DNA from: Anadara kagoshimensis
Lineage: Eukaryota > Mollusca > Bivalvia > Arcoida > Arcidae
Direction of reading: 5' to 3'
Assembly: GCA_021292105.1 (NCBI GenBank)
Contig: CM037862.1
Location: 3,976,501 to 4,040,500 of the forward strand
Length of the DNA stretch: 64,000 bases
Shown: piece after piece, positions 9,275-20,275 of the stretch
Numbering within the stretch: position 1 is the first letter of the stretch
Layout: each line of letters opens with the position of its first letter
The notes under the pieces: generated by a model
Database searches by the model: none
What the model was told of the DNA's origin: nothing
The model's input: only the letters and a program-made list of their open reading frames with translations
Translations under genes and position numbers: made by a program

Positions 9275-11416
9275 ATGGAAGATAACAGAAGTTTGAGACA
9301 GGCCAGAACACTCTCACATCATGGAAAGGAACTGTACAAGCAAGCAGTTGATCAATTCACATCTAAGTTGAGAGAGGAACACAGATATATTGACATTATT
9401 TTGGAAGATATGAGTAAACATTCCGTGATTGGTGAATCATTGGCTTATACATTCAAAGAAGATATCCTTAAGCATACAGACATATTTGATGATATTTCTG
9501 ACGACTACATGAAGTATTTATCAGCACAAAGAAGTGAAGATAGTTTTGATCAGAAAGCAGCTCACAGTATCGAGACGATATCTGTACATAAAAAAGTTTC
9601 TGAAGCTCTTAAAAAACTTGATAGTATTCTTAAGGCTCCGGCCCCATGTGATGAGTATGTGTGTAATGTGAAAATTGAACCTAAATCAGACTTGGATGAA
9701 AATTTATGTCTAAAATCTTATGGACTCTACCATGTTATTTCACCACCCCCACAATTTGCTCAATCGCCAGCTGATGCTCATCAAATTCCACCTAAGAAGG
9801 CACCTTCAGTAAACAGTCAGTCTTGTAAATCCAAATCACTAAAAGCTAGTTCATTAATAGTTTGTCAGAGAATGAAAGTGGAATCAGCAAGGTCAAGAGT
9901 TAGATTCGCACAAGAAGAAGTTGAGTTATTGCGCAAACAGGCAGCAGCACAAGCAAGTTTAAAGCTTTTGAATCTAAAACGCGAAGTCGAAAAAGCCGAA
10001 CATGAGTTACATATTATGACAGAAACGTTTGAGGAAGAATCGGTTTCCTCTGGAGTCGACGAACTTGAAATACAAAAGCGAACCGCTGAGTTTATATTAG
10101 GAAACAGTGTTAAAAACGAAATGACAAATAATTATACTTCTCTGGGTTCAAATCTGAATATCCATGCACCTCCATTTGAGCCGTCTAAAACGCATATAAA
10201 AGATGCCATCTCATGCGCAAGTAAACTTTCGACACAAACAAACAATAACTTTGATTCATGTAAAGAACTTACTCAGTTTATTGTTAAAAAAGATCTTTTA
10301 TTGTCCCGCTTGAGCAAGTATGACGACTCACCAGGGTATTTTTTGGCATGGAAAGCAAGCTTCCAAAATGTAATGCAGGATCTTGACGTTAATCCCTCTG
10401 AGGAAATCGATTTGTTAGTTAAGTGGCTTGGCCCCGAAAGTTCAAGGCACGCATTGAGCATACGTGCAGCGAATGCGGCAAATCCATCTATCGGTGTTGC
10501 CAGATTATGGGCAAGACTTGATGACAGATATGGAAGCCCAGAGATAGTTGAAAGTTCTTTACGTAAGAAACTGTATGAATTTCCAAAAATTGGGAACCGA
10601 GATTACAAACGTTTATTTGATTTGGTTGACATTATATCCGAGATTGAAGCAGTTAAGGAGAATCCGCGATACATGACATTGTTTAGCGTGTACGATTCCT
10701 CTGCTGGTGTAAATCCAATCGCTGCTAAGCTTCCTTTTGGATTACAGGAGAAGTGGACTGTCGAAGCAACGCGTTATAAAGTAGAGCACAATATGGTCTA
10801 CCCCCCATTTTCTGTCTTTGTGAAATTCATGCACAGAATGGCTAAGATGAAAAATGATCCAAGTTTTTTCTATGAAGACTCTAAAGAGACCAAAGCATAT
10901 GTTACACCACAAAACCGTCACAGGAATCCGAGGGCAGTTCACTTGTCGTGTGCGCGAACAGAAATGACAAAGCAAACTAAGTTTTCTGATGATAAAAGTG
11001 AAAACCCTGGAATTATTTGTCCTTTACATGGGACAAGTCACACACTAAATAACTGTCGTGGATTCCGTACTAAACCAATTTCTGAACGCAAAGAGTTTCT
11101 TAAAAAGCACGGGTTGTGTTTTCGTTGTTGTGGCCAGAGAAAACACCTGCGAAAGGACTGCAAAGAGCTTTTAAAATGTGGTGTATGCCAGAGCCGTGAA
11201 CATCCATCTGCTTTGCATGTAGACTTGGAAACAAAGCGAGTAAATGCCCCTCCCGCAGCTATTCATGAGGGGGAGGAATCGCAAACAGAGGTGCGAACCT
11301 CTTGTACAGAAATATGTGGTCAAACTTATGGAACGGGCAAGTCATGCTCTAAGATTTTGCTTGTTAAGGTGTACCCATCCGGAAATCCCCAGTTAGCTAA
11401 AAAATGTACACCTTGA
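9275..11416 (+). CDS. BEL/Pao Gag protein
   Basis: An open frame of 713 residues from the first ATG after the 5' LTR; the frame is open further upstream only from a GTG inside the LTR. The first half is charged and coiled-coil-like (ERxx/KxxEL repeats around 9880-10030). It is followed by a DUF1759-type gag core (YDDSPGYFLAWKASFQNV...LARLWARLDDRYGSPE region, about 10318-10600). Near the C-terminus are Cys/His clusters CPLHGTSHTLNNC, CFRCCGQRKHLRKDC and CGVCQSREH, the nucleic-acid-binding knuckles of BEL gags. The ORF overlaps the pol ORF by 13 bp, with a frame change at a run of six A (11399-11404). Gag would form the particle that packages element RNA. Confidence 0.88.
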   Translation: MEDNRSLRQARTLSHHGKELYKQAVDQFTSKLREEHRYIDIILEDMSKHSVIGESLAYTFKEDILKHTDIFDDISDDYMKYLSAQRSEDSFDQKAAHSIETISVHKKVSEALKKLDSILKAPAPCDEYVCNVKIEPKSDLDENLCLKSYGLYHVISPPPQFAQSPADAHQIPPKKAPSVNSQSCKSKSLKASSLIVCQRMKVESARSRVRFAQEEVELLRKQAAAQASLKLLNLKREVEKAEHELHIMTETFEEESVSSGVDELEIQKRTAEFILGNSVKNEMTNNYTSLGSNLNIHAPPFEPSKTHIKDAISCASKLSTQTNNNFDSCKELTQFIVKKDLLLSRLSKYDDSPGYFLAWKASFQNVMQDLDVNPSEEIDLLVKWLGPESSRHALSIRAANAANPSIGVARLWARLDDRYGSPEIVESSLRKKLYEFPKIGNRDYKRLFDLVDIISEIEAVKENPRYMTLFSVYDSSAGVNPIAAKLPFGLQEKWTVEATRYKVEHNMVYPPFSVFVKFMHRMAKMKNDPSFFYEDSKETKAYVTPQNRHRNPRAVHLSCARTEMTKQTKFSDDKSENPGIICPLHGTSHTLNNCRGFRTKPISERKEFLKKHGLCFRCCGQRKHLRKDCKELLKCGVCQSREHPSALHVDLETKRVNAPPAAIHEGEESQTEVRTSCTEICGQTYGTGKSCSKILLVKVYPSGNPQLAKKCTP

Positions 11417-13326
11417 TTGACGATCAAAGTAATCGTTCATTAGTAACTTCAAATTTCATTCACATGTTTGGGGAGAACGGTCCCGAGACTCAATACATTT
11501 TATCTTCTTGCGCTGGGAAGTGTATGGTTACTGGGCGTTTAGCAGCTAACTATATAATTGAGTCATTGGATGGTTCATGTGTTCTAAATTTACCTACGTT
11601 GATTGAATGTAATGATATACCAAACAATAGACATGAAATTGCTTCTCCCAGCATAGCTCAACAGTATGCACATTTATTAGATATTGCCTCGTTTATCCCA
11701 GAAATCGATCAGAATGCTCAAATCGACTTGTTGATAGGTAGAGACTTGATTGCAGCACACCATGTACTAGACCACCGTATTGGTACAGGTCAATTGCCTT
11801 ACGCGCAAAAACTACCATTGGGTTGGACAATAGTTGGTGAAGTTTGTCTGGGGAAAACACACCCACCAGCATACGTTAGTGTCAACAAAACTAGTATTTT
11901 AAGTAACGGTCGTACCACCTTATTTGAACCCTGTCCAAATGAACTGCTGATAGATACTAAAAGTAACATTTTTCATACAACAGACAAAGACGAGAGCATT
12001 GGGTCATCAATTGAGGATGATATCTTCATTAACTGTATGAAAAAAGGTTTTCATAGAGATTGTGACGGATATTGGAGTGCCCCACTTCCGTTTCGTGAAG
12101 GTCGCACAGTTTTGGCAAACAACCGAAATATGGCACTCAAAAGAGCAAAATCCTTTGATTACAGCTTAAAAACAAACCCGGTAAAAAAAGAGCATGTTGT
12201 TCAATTTATGAAAAAAATCATTGATAATAACCATGCCGAGATAGCACCGCCACTCGAATCGTCTTCTGAGTGCTGGTACCTACCCATGTTCGGGGTGTAC
12301 CACCCTAAAAAACCGGACAGTGTAAGGGTAGTATTTGACGCTTCAGCTGTGTACAATGGAAATTCACTGAATAAAGCTTTATTGACAGGTCCGGATCTCA
12401 CAAACAGCTTATTGGGTATTCTATTACGTTTCCGGAAGGAAGCCGTTGCTGTAACTGCTGACGTTGAGCAGATGTTTTACAATTTTAAGGTAGATGAACA
12501 TCACAGAAATTATCTCAGATTTATTTGGCATGCTGACAACGATATTCAAAAACCACTAGTTGATTATCGCATGAGAGTGCATGTATTTGGAAATTGCCCA
12601 TCACCCTCTGTAGCTACGTATGGGTTAAGGAAATCGGTCGAAAATGCCGAGACAGATGTGAGGGATTTTGTGAACCAAAACTTTTATGTTGACGATGGTT
12701 TAGTGTCATGTCAGAGTGTCACGGAGGCAGTCGATTTAGTGAAAAGGACGCAAAGGGCACTAGCCCAAGGTGGTAATCTCCGGTTGCATAAAATAGCATC
12801 TAATAACAGAGATGTTTTGGACCAGTTTGATACCGATGATCTCGCAAAAAACCTCAAAAATTTGGATTTTGATATTGATGATTTACCTCTGCAACGTAGT
12901 CTGGGCATAGCTTGGGATATTAACACGGACAGTTTTACCTTTCAAGTCTCTGTGGATAACACTGGCAAACCTTTTTGCAAGCGTGCGGTTTTGTCAACAA
13001 TAAATGGTCTCTTTGACCCTATTGGATTTGTGGCTCCAGTTGCAATTCGAGGAAAACTATTGCTTCGCGAAATGATGGCATCGGTCGGACACTTGGACTG
13101 GGATGAACCCTTACCCCATACTTACCTTGACCCATGGACTCATTGGGTAAATACCTTACTTCAGCTTAAACAGTGTTTTATTCCTCGCACATATAGCATG
13201 GTGTCATATGCGAAGTCCAAAAAAGAAGTGCATATTTTTTCAGATGCATCCAAAGACGCTATAGGCGCAGTTGCGTATTTACGGCTATTTGACTCTGATA
13301 TGATGTTACGGTTAGCTTTCTTCTAG
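11404..13326 (+). pseudogene. BEL/Pao pol, first segment: protease and reverse transcriptase
   Basis: A 640-codon segment beginning at the A6 run where gag ends. The start has an aspartic-protease-like region (TLIDDQSNRSLV, then LLIGRDL near 11740), as in A17/DUF1758 proteases of BEL elements. The reverse transcriptase follows: VRVVFDASA (about 12325), TADVEQMF (about 12457), and the catalytic FYVDDG (about 12686). The RNase H-like part opens with FSDASKDAIGAVAY (about 13240). The frame is lost at a stop near 13324, where coding continues in another frame. Most BEL elements carry one long gag-pol frame, so the offset at 11404 may be a slippage site or a one-base loss. Confidence 0.87.
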
Positions 13327-13841
13327 GAAAAGCTAAAGTCGCACCATTCCATGGTAACACGATACCTAGGCTGGAACTCTGCGCTGCCGTTCTCGCTGCA
13401 GAATTGGCTGATCTCATCAAAGAGCACATGGGAATAGATTCTAGTGAAATGTTTTTCTACACTGATAGCAAAGTGGTTCTCGGTTATTTGAACAATGAAT
13501 CGAGGCGATTTCACGTGTATGTTGGAAATCGGGTAAGAAGGGTTCGAATCTCATCCGATCCTAAAAGGTGGAAATATGTTGCTACCAATGAAAATCCTGC
13601 TGACATTGCAACCAGAGGAATACATCCAGTGGAGCTGCAAGATAGCATTTGGATTCGAGGACCTGATTTTCTGACAAACAAATTTGCAAACAATATTGAA
13701 GATGAACAGTATGAACTCGTTGATGAATTTCCGACAAGGAACTTCGAGCTGATGTTGGTGTTGTTAAAACAAATACCGAACAATCCAGAAACTTGGGCAT
13801 CCATAGATTTGAAAAGTACTCAAAATGGAGAGTTGTTTTGA
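13320..13841 (+). pseudogene. BEL/Pao pol, second segment: RNase H remainder
   Basis: Directly downstream in another frame. IPRLELCAAVLAAELA (about 13361) and FFYTDSKVVLGYLNNESRRFHVYVGNRV (from about 13449, quoted in parts) are the RNase H segment typical of BEL pol, ending with NPADIATRG (about 13593). The frame changes again at about 13800-13810. The separation from the preceding segment is a single-base offset, not an intron: no splice signals are needed to explain it. Confidence 0.82.
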
Positions 13842-14680
13842 TTGCCGTCTCAATCTTGAAGTGTTTTGCACGGAAATGGACTCAACGTCCTAAGGTTACT
13901 CAACAAGAAGATCATAGATCCCCACACGAGTTAGAAGATGCTGAACAAGTCATACTTCGTGAAGTTCAGTTAGAGCATTTTACAAGTGAAATAGAATGCA
14001 TTAAAAAAGGGAATCCTGTTTCTAACAGTAGTCTGATTTCACAGTTGTCACCGTTCTTGGACAGTAGAGGTATTTTGAGAGTTGGCGGTCGTTTGCAGAA
14101 TTTCGATGATAGATCAGATACTAGTTTCCTTTCTAAACATCCAGTTATTTTGCCAAGTAACTGTCATATATCTGTTCTTATTGTCAGACATATACACGAA
14201 AAGGTATCTCACCAAGGAAGAACCATTACAGACGGAGCACTTCGTGCTGCAGGTTATTGGATTGTTGGAGGACGTCGTCTAGTGTCATCCGTAATTCACA
14301 AATGCTTCACTTGCAGAAGACTCCGTGGACGTTTTGTCTGGCAACAAATGGCAGATCTTCCCACGGATCGAATCACACCTTCACCGCCGTTCACATTCGT
14401 AGGTGTAGACACTTTGGCCCTTGGCCAGTTGCGTTTCGACGAACTCGTGGAACGCATGTCAATCAGAAGAGGTGGGCTCTCTTATTTACATGTCTGGTCA
14501 GTAGGGCCATTCATTGAAGCAATAGAAGAATTGAGTAGTGCCTCATTTATTAACGCATTACGTAGATTCATTGCGATTAGAGGACCAGTGAAGCAGTTCA
14601 GGTCAGATCGGGGTACCAATTTTGTTGGTGGTTCGAGGAACTTAATATTGCGACAGAATTCGTTGAGAAGGACAGTGTAA
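13793..14680 (+). pseudogene. BEL/Pao pol, third segment: integrase zinc-binding and core
   Basis: The coding part starts near 13805. It holds the H2C2-like zinc-binding region (HIHEKVSHQGRTIT, then KCFTCRRLRG near 14300) and the integrase core with acidic residues in GVDTLALG (about 14402) and FRSDRGTNFVGG (about 14598). The frame is lost near 14640, before the catalytic Glu. The product would insert element cDNA if the frame were intact. Confidence 0.82.
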
Positions 14681-14689
14681 AAAGGTATC

Positions 14690-15324
14690 TGTCTAACAAT
14701 GACGTTACATGGACATTCAATCCCCCCCATGCTTCGCATATGGGCGGCGTTTGGGAACGAATGATAGGTGTATCAAGGAAAGTGTTGGATTCAATGTTAT
14801 TGCGCAAAGGTATGAAACCTGTTACACATGAGGTACTGACGACCCTGCTAGCTGAGGTAACTGCAATTGTTAATGCTAGACCTCTTGTGCCAGTTTCAAC
14901 AGACCCAGAATCTCCTTGTGTGTTAAGTCCAGCGATGATTCTGACTCACAAATGTGACCGAGACAATTTGTCTATTCCGCAGTTTGGAAGTAAAGATTTA
15001 TTGAAATCTCAGTGGAAACAAGTGCAAGTTTTAGCGGAAGAGTTCTGGGGTCGTTGGAAAAGCGAGTATTTGAATCGCCTTCAAATCCGTCAAAAGTGGA
15101 ACAATACGTGTACGGACTTGAAAGAAGACGATGTCGTTCTTATGTGTGATCATGAATGTGCTCGAAACGTCTGGCCTATTGGAGTAATACAGCAAACCTT
15201 TCCGAGTGCTGATGAGAAAGTCAGGAAAGTTCAAGTTCGCATTGTTCGCGATGGAAAAGTTTTGAAATATGTCCGACCAATCAACGAACTGATACTGTTG
15301 GAAAGATCAGGGGAATTTGACTAA
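14690..15324 (+). pseudogene. BEL/Pao pol, fourth segment: integrase end and C-terminal domain
   Basis: After another frame change the core resumes with NPPHASHMGGVWERMIG (about 14718 on), which carries the catalytic Glu. A DUF5641-like C-terminal domain follows (WKSEYLNRLQIRQKWN near 15056; GDDVV-like EDDVVLMCD near 15126; WPIGVI; VRPINELILL). It ends at a TAA 124 bp before the 3' LTR. No env-like gene lies between pol and the LTR. Confidence 0.85.
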
Positions 15325-15447
15325 TTAGTTGAATTACATTTTCGAACTTTTTGACTTGCGTGTTTTAATATCATATATCATTTTCGTTGGGGTTCAAACA
15401 AACCAATTTTTTTATTAGTGATTTCATAAATGAAATCAGAGGGGGAG

Positions 15448-16215
15448 TGTAATGTCATGTGAACTGTTCCGGAAAATTGCTGGGTTGATCCGTTTTCGGA
15501 TCCAGGGTACAGTTTTGAATATGATTCGTTTTTTCTTCATCCACGATGTTGGTGCTGAATGTTTATATTCTTTATTTTCATGGTGTTTGACCCTGCACAG
15601 GGTAAGAAAATTGATTGATTGACATTATTGTATTATTATCGATTACGTTAAAGCTGTACTATTATTTAACAAGGTTAAACTGTTCATAATTTGAAAGTAC
15701 CCGCAGGTCAAAGGTCACGTTATATACACGTGTTGGCTACTAGGTCCTACCTCGTACGATTGTACTCTATATTAGAATTTGTGAATACCATAATCTGTTG
15801 GTAGTGAACCTGTATAATGCATCTCTTTTGCATAGTCACCGATTCCCGTTCAGTACGAGGTACGAACTCTCCCTCACGTTTACTTGTGCATGCATTTTCT
15901 ACGGAAACCCAAAAGTGCCACCTCACCTAGTGGTCGTTGTACGACTTGTATATCGACGGTGTCTCAGTAATGTTACAGTTTATGGTGGTTGTGAATTCAC
16001 AACTTTATCTACAGTGGCTAATTTGTGCCGTGTTTATGAATCTAGTCAGTTCTTCTCTATTTTTATAGCATATGTAAATGTATTGTATTGTATGTTGTAT
16101 TGTGTAATTTTTTCAATCGTCTGAAACTGTTTTTGTTTGTATGTATTGCAGATTTCTACCCTCTCTGGAGGTTTATAATAAAGGATCATTGAAACTCAGG
16201 TTGTGATTCATTATA
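15448..16215 (+). repeat. 3' LTR of the BEL element
   Basis: 768 bp, TGTAATG to TTCATTATA, uninterrupted. The polypurine tract AGAGGGGGAG (about 15437-15446) lies just before it, AATAAA is at 16177-16182, and the target duplication AACCT follows at 16216-16220. This copy defines the empty site of the hAT insertion in the 5' LTR. Confidence 0.95.
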
Positions 16216-16300
16216 AACCTAACTTGTCAGTTCCAAAGTTTTTACTTTGCTTCTGGATTGTGATTCGGAAATGGATAAGTATGTTTGTTTTTGATTATAG
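16216..16300 (+). repeat. 3' tail fragment of a retroelement family
   Basis: AACCTAACTTGTCAGTTCC and the following GATTGTGATTCGG and ATAAGTATGTTTGTTTTTGA blocks recur at 47785-47870 and 41138-41215, and in altered form at 27900. At 47.8 kb the sequence follows the coding end of a reverse-transcriptase relic, so it is read as that family's 3' end. The BEL element is inserted exactly at its AACCT. Confidence 0.65.
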
Positions 16301-16876
16301 AATATGTGTAAGTAATTAATGAGCTATAGAAAGCTTACAATAGTATAATGCTTGCTTATTGCAACATCACTTGTGCTTTCTATACACTGCAATTGTAGTT
16401 GACAAGCTCATATTTGCCTTAAATATTAATGTATATTTTGCCATGGAATGTTTCATTAAAAGCTAGTACTTGCTTATGTGTTCAATACACAGTTTGTAAA
16501 AATATATATTATATGTTAAAATATGTACCTAAACTGTATAGGTCTCAATAACAGGCTATTACTGTAATACGAGCTATAAACCCACAGACGTGGTGTAAAT
16601 TGAACGGGTCGAGGTACGTTGTCGTACAGGGATCAGACCTGTCTATAATGACAACCCGTTTCACTTATATAGGCTGGCTGACCCAGCACGACCCATCTGA
16701 AACTGGGTCGATGAGATGCGACCCACTGGCGGAAATCTCCAAATATGTTAAAAACCAGGTCAAAAGGTCATGATACTACGAGATCGGTGAACTCCAGAAG
16801 GTGGGCGCCATCTTTTCTGACAAAGTTGGAGTTGCGGTAGATTACAAATTGGATGAAATAGTGCTACAATTATGGT
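16301..16876. other. Non-coding spacer
   Basis: No ORF of note. It contains a GC-richer patch (16600-16740) with repeated GACCC/GGGTC words able to pair locally, but no recognised element. Confidence 0.4.
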
Positions 16877-17640
16877 ATATTTTATGTGTTTACGTACGAG
16901 AGAGTTTGTAAAGTATCATGGAATTGTTAATCTTGACTGTTATGTGCGGATAAAACCGCTACGGAGCATATAATGGACAAACATTATGGGCGACCCGGCG
17001 AGGGGGTCGGAACCTCGGAGAGTCGTAAATACTTTTAATTTGACCTTGAATTACAAGTATATAATGTTTATAAACAATAACAATGTGTCTTACAACCATG
17101 ACTTATAGATGGAAGTGTGTGAATACTAGAATTATTATGTAACACACCTAAACACAATTACAAATGTTGACACAAAAATACGGTTATTCTATTAAAAATA
17201 ATTAACAATATAAAACTGACATATAACACATCGGCGACAGTCTGAAAAATTCATAAAAAATATAATACTATTTTTTACACTCGTCACAATAACAAAAACT
17301 CTAATTTGCGTTTCTCATGTGTTAAAAGTATTGATGGGCACTTAAAAGATTCAATGAAAATATGCCAAGTTCACTCGGAGAAATAGAATATGTTATGATG
17401 ATGATGATGATATGAAAATTATTGATTTCTTCTCAAATAATTGCGAAAAAATAGCAAAATGTTTAAAAAATCAAAATCATCTAGATTTCATTCATTCCCA
17501 AGTGTTAAAAAATGCATCAGCGGCAAAGCATGTAAAGCACGCTTTCGTCACAAAAAGAGAAGAAGTAAAAAGAAATCTAAAGTATGTTACTTTTATGTTG
17601 AATAAGTAACTTTTACTAAAACTAAATATGACAGACGAGA
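16877..17640. repeat. Duplicated spacer of the macrosatellite, copy 1
   Basis: Nearly identical to 24063-24830, from TTTATGTGTTTACGTACGAG to the first unit of the 61-bp satellite. By eye the differences are few: copy 2 repeats TTAATCTTG once more, has an extra AACACAGGGGAT-type insert near 24590, and lacks one A near 24652. It has a TGATGATGATGATGA run and a short basic ORF. Confidence 0.9.
17459..17605 (+). CDS. Hypothetical short basic ORF in the spacer, copy 1
   Basis: A 48-codon frame from an ATG. It is rich in Lys/Arg/Ser (for example KARFRHKKRRSKKKSK near the middle) and is followed by TAA. The nucleotide sequence of this frame is identical in the second spacer copy at 24663-24809. A donor-like AAAGTATGT lies inside. 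No family is recognised. It may be chance: the region is AT/AAG-rich and there is no wider gene model. Confidence 0.2.
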   Translation: MFKKSKSSRFHSFPSVKKCISGKACKARFRHKKRRSKKKSKVCYFYVE

Positions 17641-19815
17641 TGGACATTTCCAATAATACTAGATATTGTAAGTAAACGGGGATATATTGTGACAGACTAG
17701 ATGAACATCTTCAATAATACTAGATATTGTACAAAAGTAAACGGGGATATATTGTGACAGACTAGATAAACATCTCAGATAATACTAGATATGGTAAGTA
17801 AACGGGGATATATTGTGACAAACTAGATGAACATCTCCAATAAAACTAGACATGGTAAGTAAACGGGGATATATTGTGACAGATTAGATGAACATCTCCA
17901 ATAAAACTAGACATGGTAAGTAAACGGGGATATATTGTGACATACTAGATGAACATCTCCAATAAAACTAGACATGGTAAGTAAACGGGGATATATTGTG
18001 ACAGATTAGATGAACATCTCCAATAAAACAAGATATGGTAAGTAAACGGGGATATATTGTGACAGACTAGATGAACATCTCCAATAAAACTAAATATGGT
18101 AAGTAAACGGGGATATATTGTGACAGACTAGATGAACATCTCAGATAATACTACATATGGTAAGTAAACGGGGATATATTGTGACAGACTAGATGAACAT
18201 CTCCAATAATACTAGATATGGTAAGTAAACGGGGATATATTGTGACAGACTAGATGAACATCTCCAATAAAACTAGATACGGTAAGTAAACGGGGATATA
18301 TTGCAACAGACTAGATGAACATCTCCGATAATACTAGGTATGGTAAGTAAACGGGGATATATTGTGACAGACAAGATGAACATCTTCAATAATACTAGAT
18401 ATGGTAAGTAAACGGGGATATATTTTGACAGACTAGATGAACATCTCCAATAAAACTAGATATGGTAAGTAAACGGGGATATATTGTGACAGACTAGATG
18501 AACATCTCCAATAGAACTAGATATGGTAAGTAAACGGGGATATATTGTGACAGACTAGATGAACATCTCCAATAAAACTAGATATGGTAAGTAAACGGGG
18601 ATATATTTTGGAAGACTAAATGAACATTTCCAATAAAACTAGATATGGTAAGTAAACGGGGATATATTGTGACAGACTAGATAAACATCTCCAATAATAC
18701 TAGATATGGTAAGTAAACGGGGATATATTGTGACAGACTAGATGAACATCTCCAATAAAATCAGACATGGTAAGTAAACGGGGATATATTGTGACAGACT
18801 AGATAAACTTCTCCAATAAAACTAGATATGGTAAGTAAACGGGGATATATTGTGACAGACTAGATGAACATCTCCAATAATACTAGATATTGTAAGTAAA
18901 CGGGGATATATTGTGACAGACTAGATAAACATCTCAAATAAAACTAGATATGGTAAGTAAACGGGGATATTTTGTGACAGACTAGATGAACATCTCCGAT
19001 AATACTAGATATGGTACGTAAACGGGGATATATTGTGACAGACTAGATGAACATCTTCAATAAAACTAGATATGGTAAGTAAACGGGGATATATTGTGAC
19101 AGACTAGATGAACATCTCTAATAATACTAGATATGGTAAGTAAACGGGAATATATTGTGACAGACTAGATGAACATCTCCAATAAAACTAGATATGGTAC
19201 GTAAACGGGGATATATTGTGACAGACTAGATAAACTTCTCCAATAAAACTAGATATGGTAAGTAAACGGGGATATATTGTGACAGATAAACATCTCCAAT
19301 AATACTAGATATGGTAAGTAAACGGGGATATATTGTGACAGACTAGATAAGCATCTCCAATAAAACTAGATATGGTAAGTAAACGGGGATATATTGTGAC
19401 AGACTAGATGAACATCTCCAATAATACTAGATGTGGTAAGTAAACGGGGATATATTGTGACAGACTAGATGAACATCTCCAATAAAACTAGATATGGTAA
19501 GTAATCGAGGATATATTGTGTCAGACTAGATGAACATCTTCAATAATACTAGATATTGTACTAAATTAAACGGGGATATATTGTGACAGACTAGATGAAC
19601 ATTTCCAATAAAACTAGATATGGTAAGTAAACGGGGATATATTGTGACAAACTAGATGAACATCTTCAATAATACTAGATATTGTACTACAGTAAACGGG
19701 GATATATTGTGACAGACTAGATAAACATCTCCAATTAAATCAGACATGGTAAGTAAACGTGGATATATTTTGACAGACTAGATGAACATCTCCAATAAAA
19801 CTAGATATGGTAAGT
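17630..19815. repeat. 61-bp satellite array (satellite A), about 36 units
   Basis: Head-to-tail units of 61 bp with the core GGTAAGTAAACGGGGATATA and the blocks GTGACAGACTAGATGAACAT and CTCCAATAAAACTAGATAT. Units vary by scattered substitutions and a few length changes (for example near 17730, 19285 and 19555). No ORF crosses it. The first units match those of the second array (24831 on) variant for variant. Confidence 0.97.
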
Positions 19816-20275
19816 TTTATAAAGTTGGTTTTATTATAAAACATAATCTACTGTTCTTCTCTGTGTTGAAAGCATATTACGGTAGTAACGTCAAACGTTA
19901 AAATGTCCCCATCACGACTTCCGTATGAACCTCCGCCGCCTACTAATTCTTCTTCTTATACTTAAGTATACAGTCAGTGGGCTTTAAATGGTGTTTCTTA
20001 CCGAGTTTTAATTCTTGTTAGAAACGAAATATTTATAGCCAGTTTTACTTCTCAAGAAAAACATGGTATCAAAATATATGCTTGCTCACGTATAACCGTG
20101 AACCAGTTAGTAATCATTTTATGACGTCTTTAAAACTTGTGAATTCAGATTGACAACAAAATACGACAAGCCGCATAACCATAACTATAGTACGAACAGG
20201 TGTGTCAAAAGTTTAACACTGATAATAGTAGTCGATGATTGACTGTCAAGCTCAATGTAGTCGCCGAAAAGCGAG
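19816..20275. other. Spacer between satellites A and B
   Basis: About 460 bp without a recognisable gene or repeat. It leaves satellite A inside a unit (GGTAAGTTTTATAAAG) and enters satellite B at the first GAGACACAGACCTGCAG. Confidence 0.6.

Larger units (their letters stand above)
4344..16215 (+). mobile_element. BEL/Pao-type LTR retrotransposon, split by a DNA transposon
   Basis: Two direct LTRs (5' LTR 4344-4520 plus 8648-9248; 3' LTR 15448-16215) flank gag and a broken pol. The whole is bordered by the 5-bp duplication AACCT (4339-4343 and 16216-16220). A polypurine tract, AGAGGGGGAG, precedes the 3' LTR. Domain order (DUF1759-type gag, zinc knuckles, A17-type protease, RT with YVDD, RNase H, integrase) is that of BEL/Pao. 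By eye the LTRs differ by two substitutions and two indels (1 and 11 nt), so the insertion is young. The 5' LTR carries a later hAT insertion at 4521-8642. Confidence 0.93.

Noticed and set aside
15325..15447. An env-like gene downstream of BEL pol
   Set aside because: Only about 120 bp separate pol from the 3' LTR, so there is no room for one.
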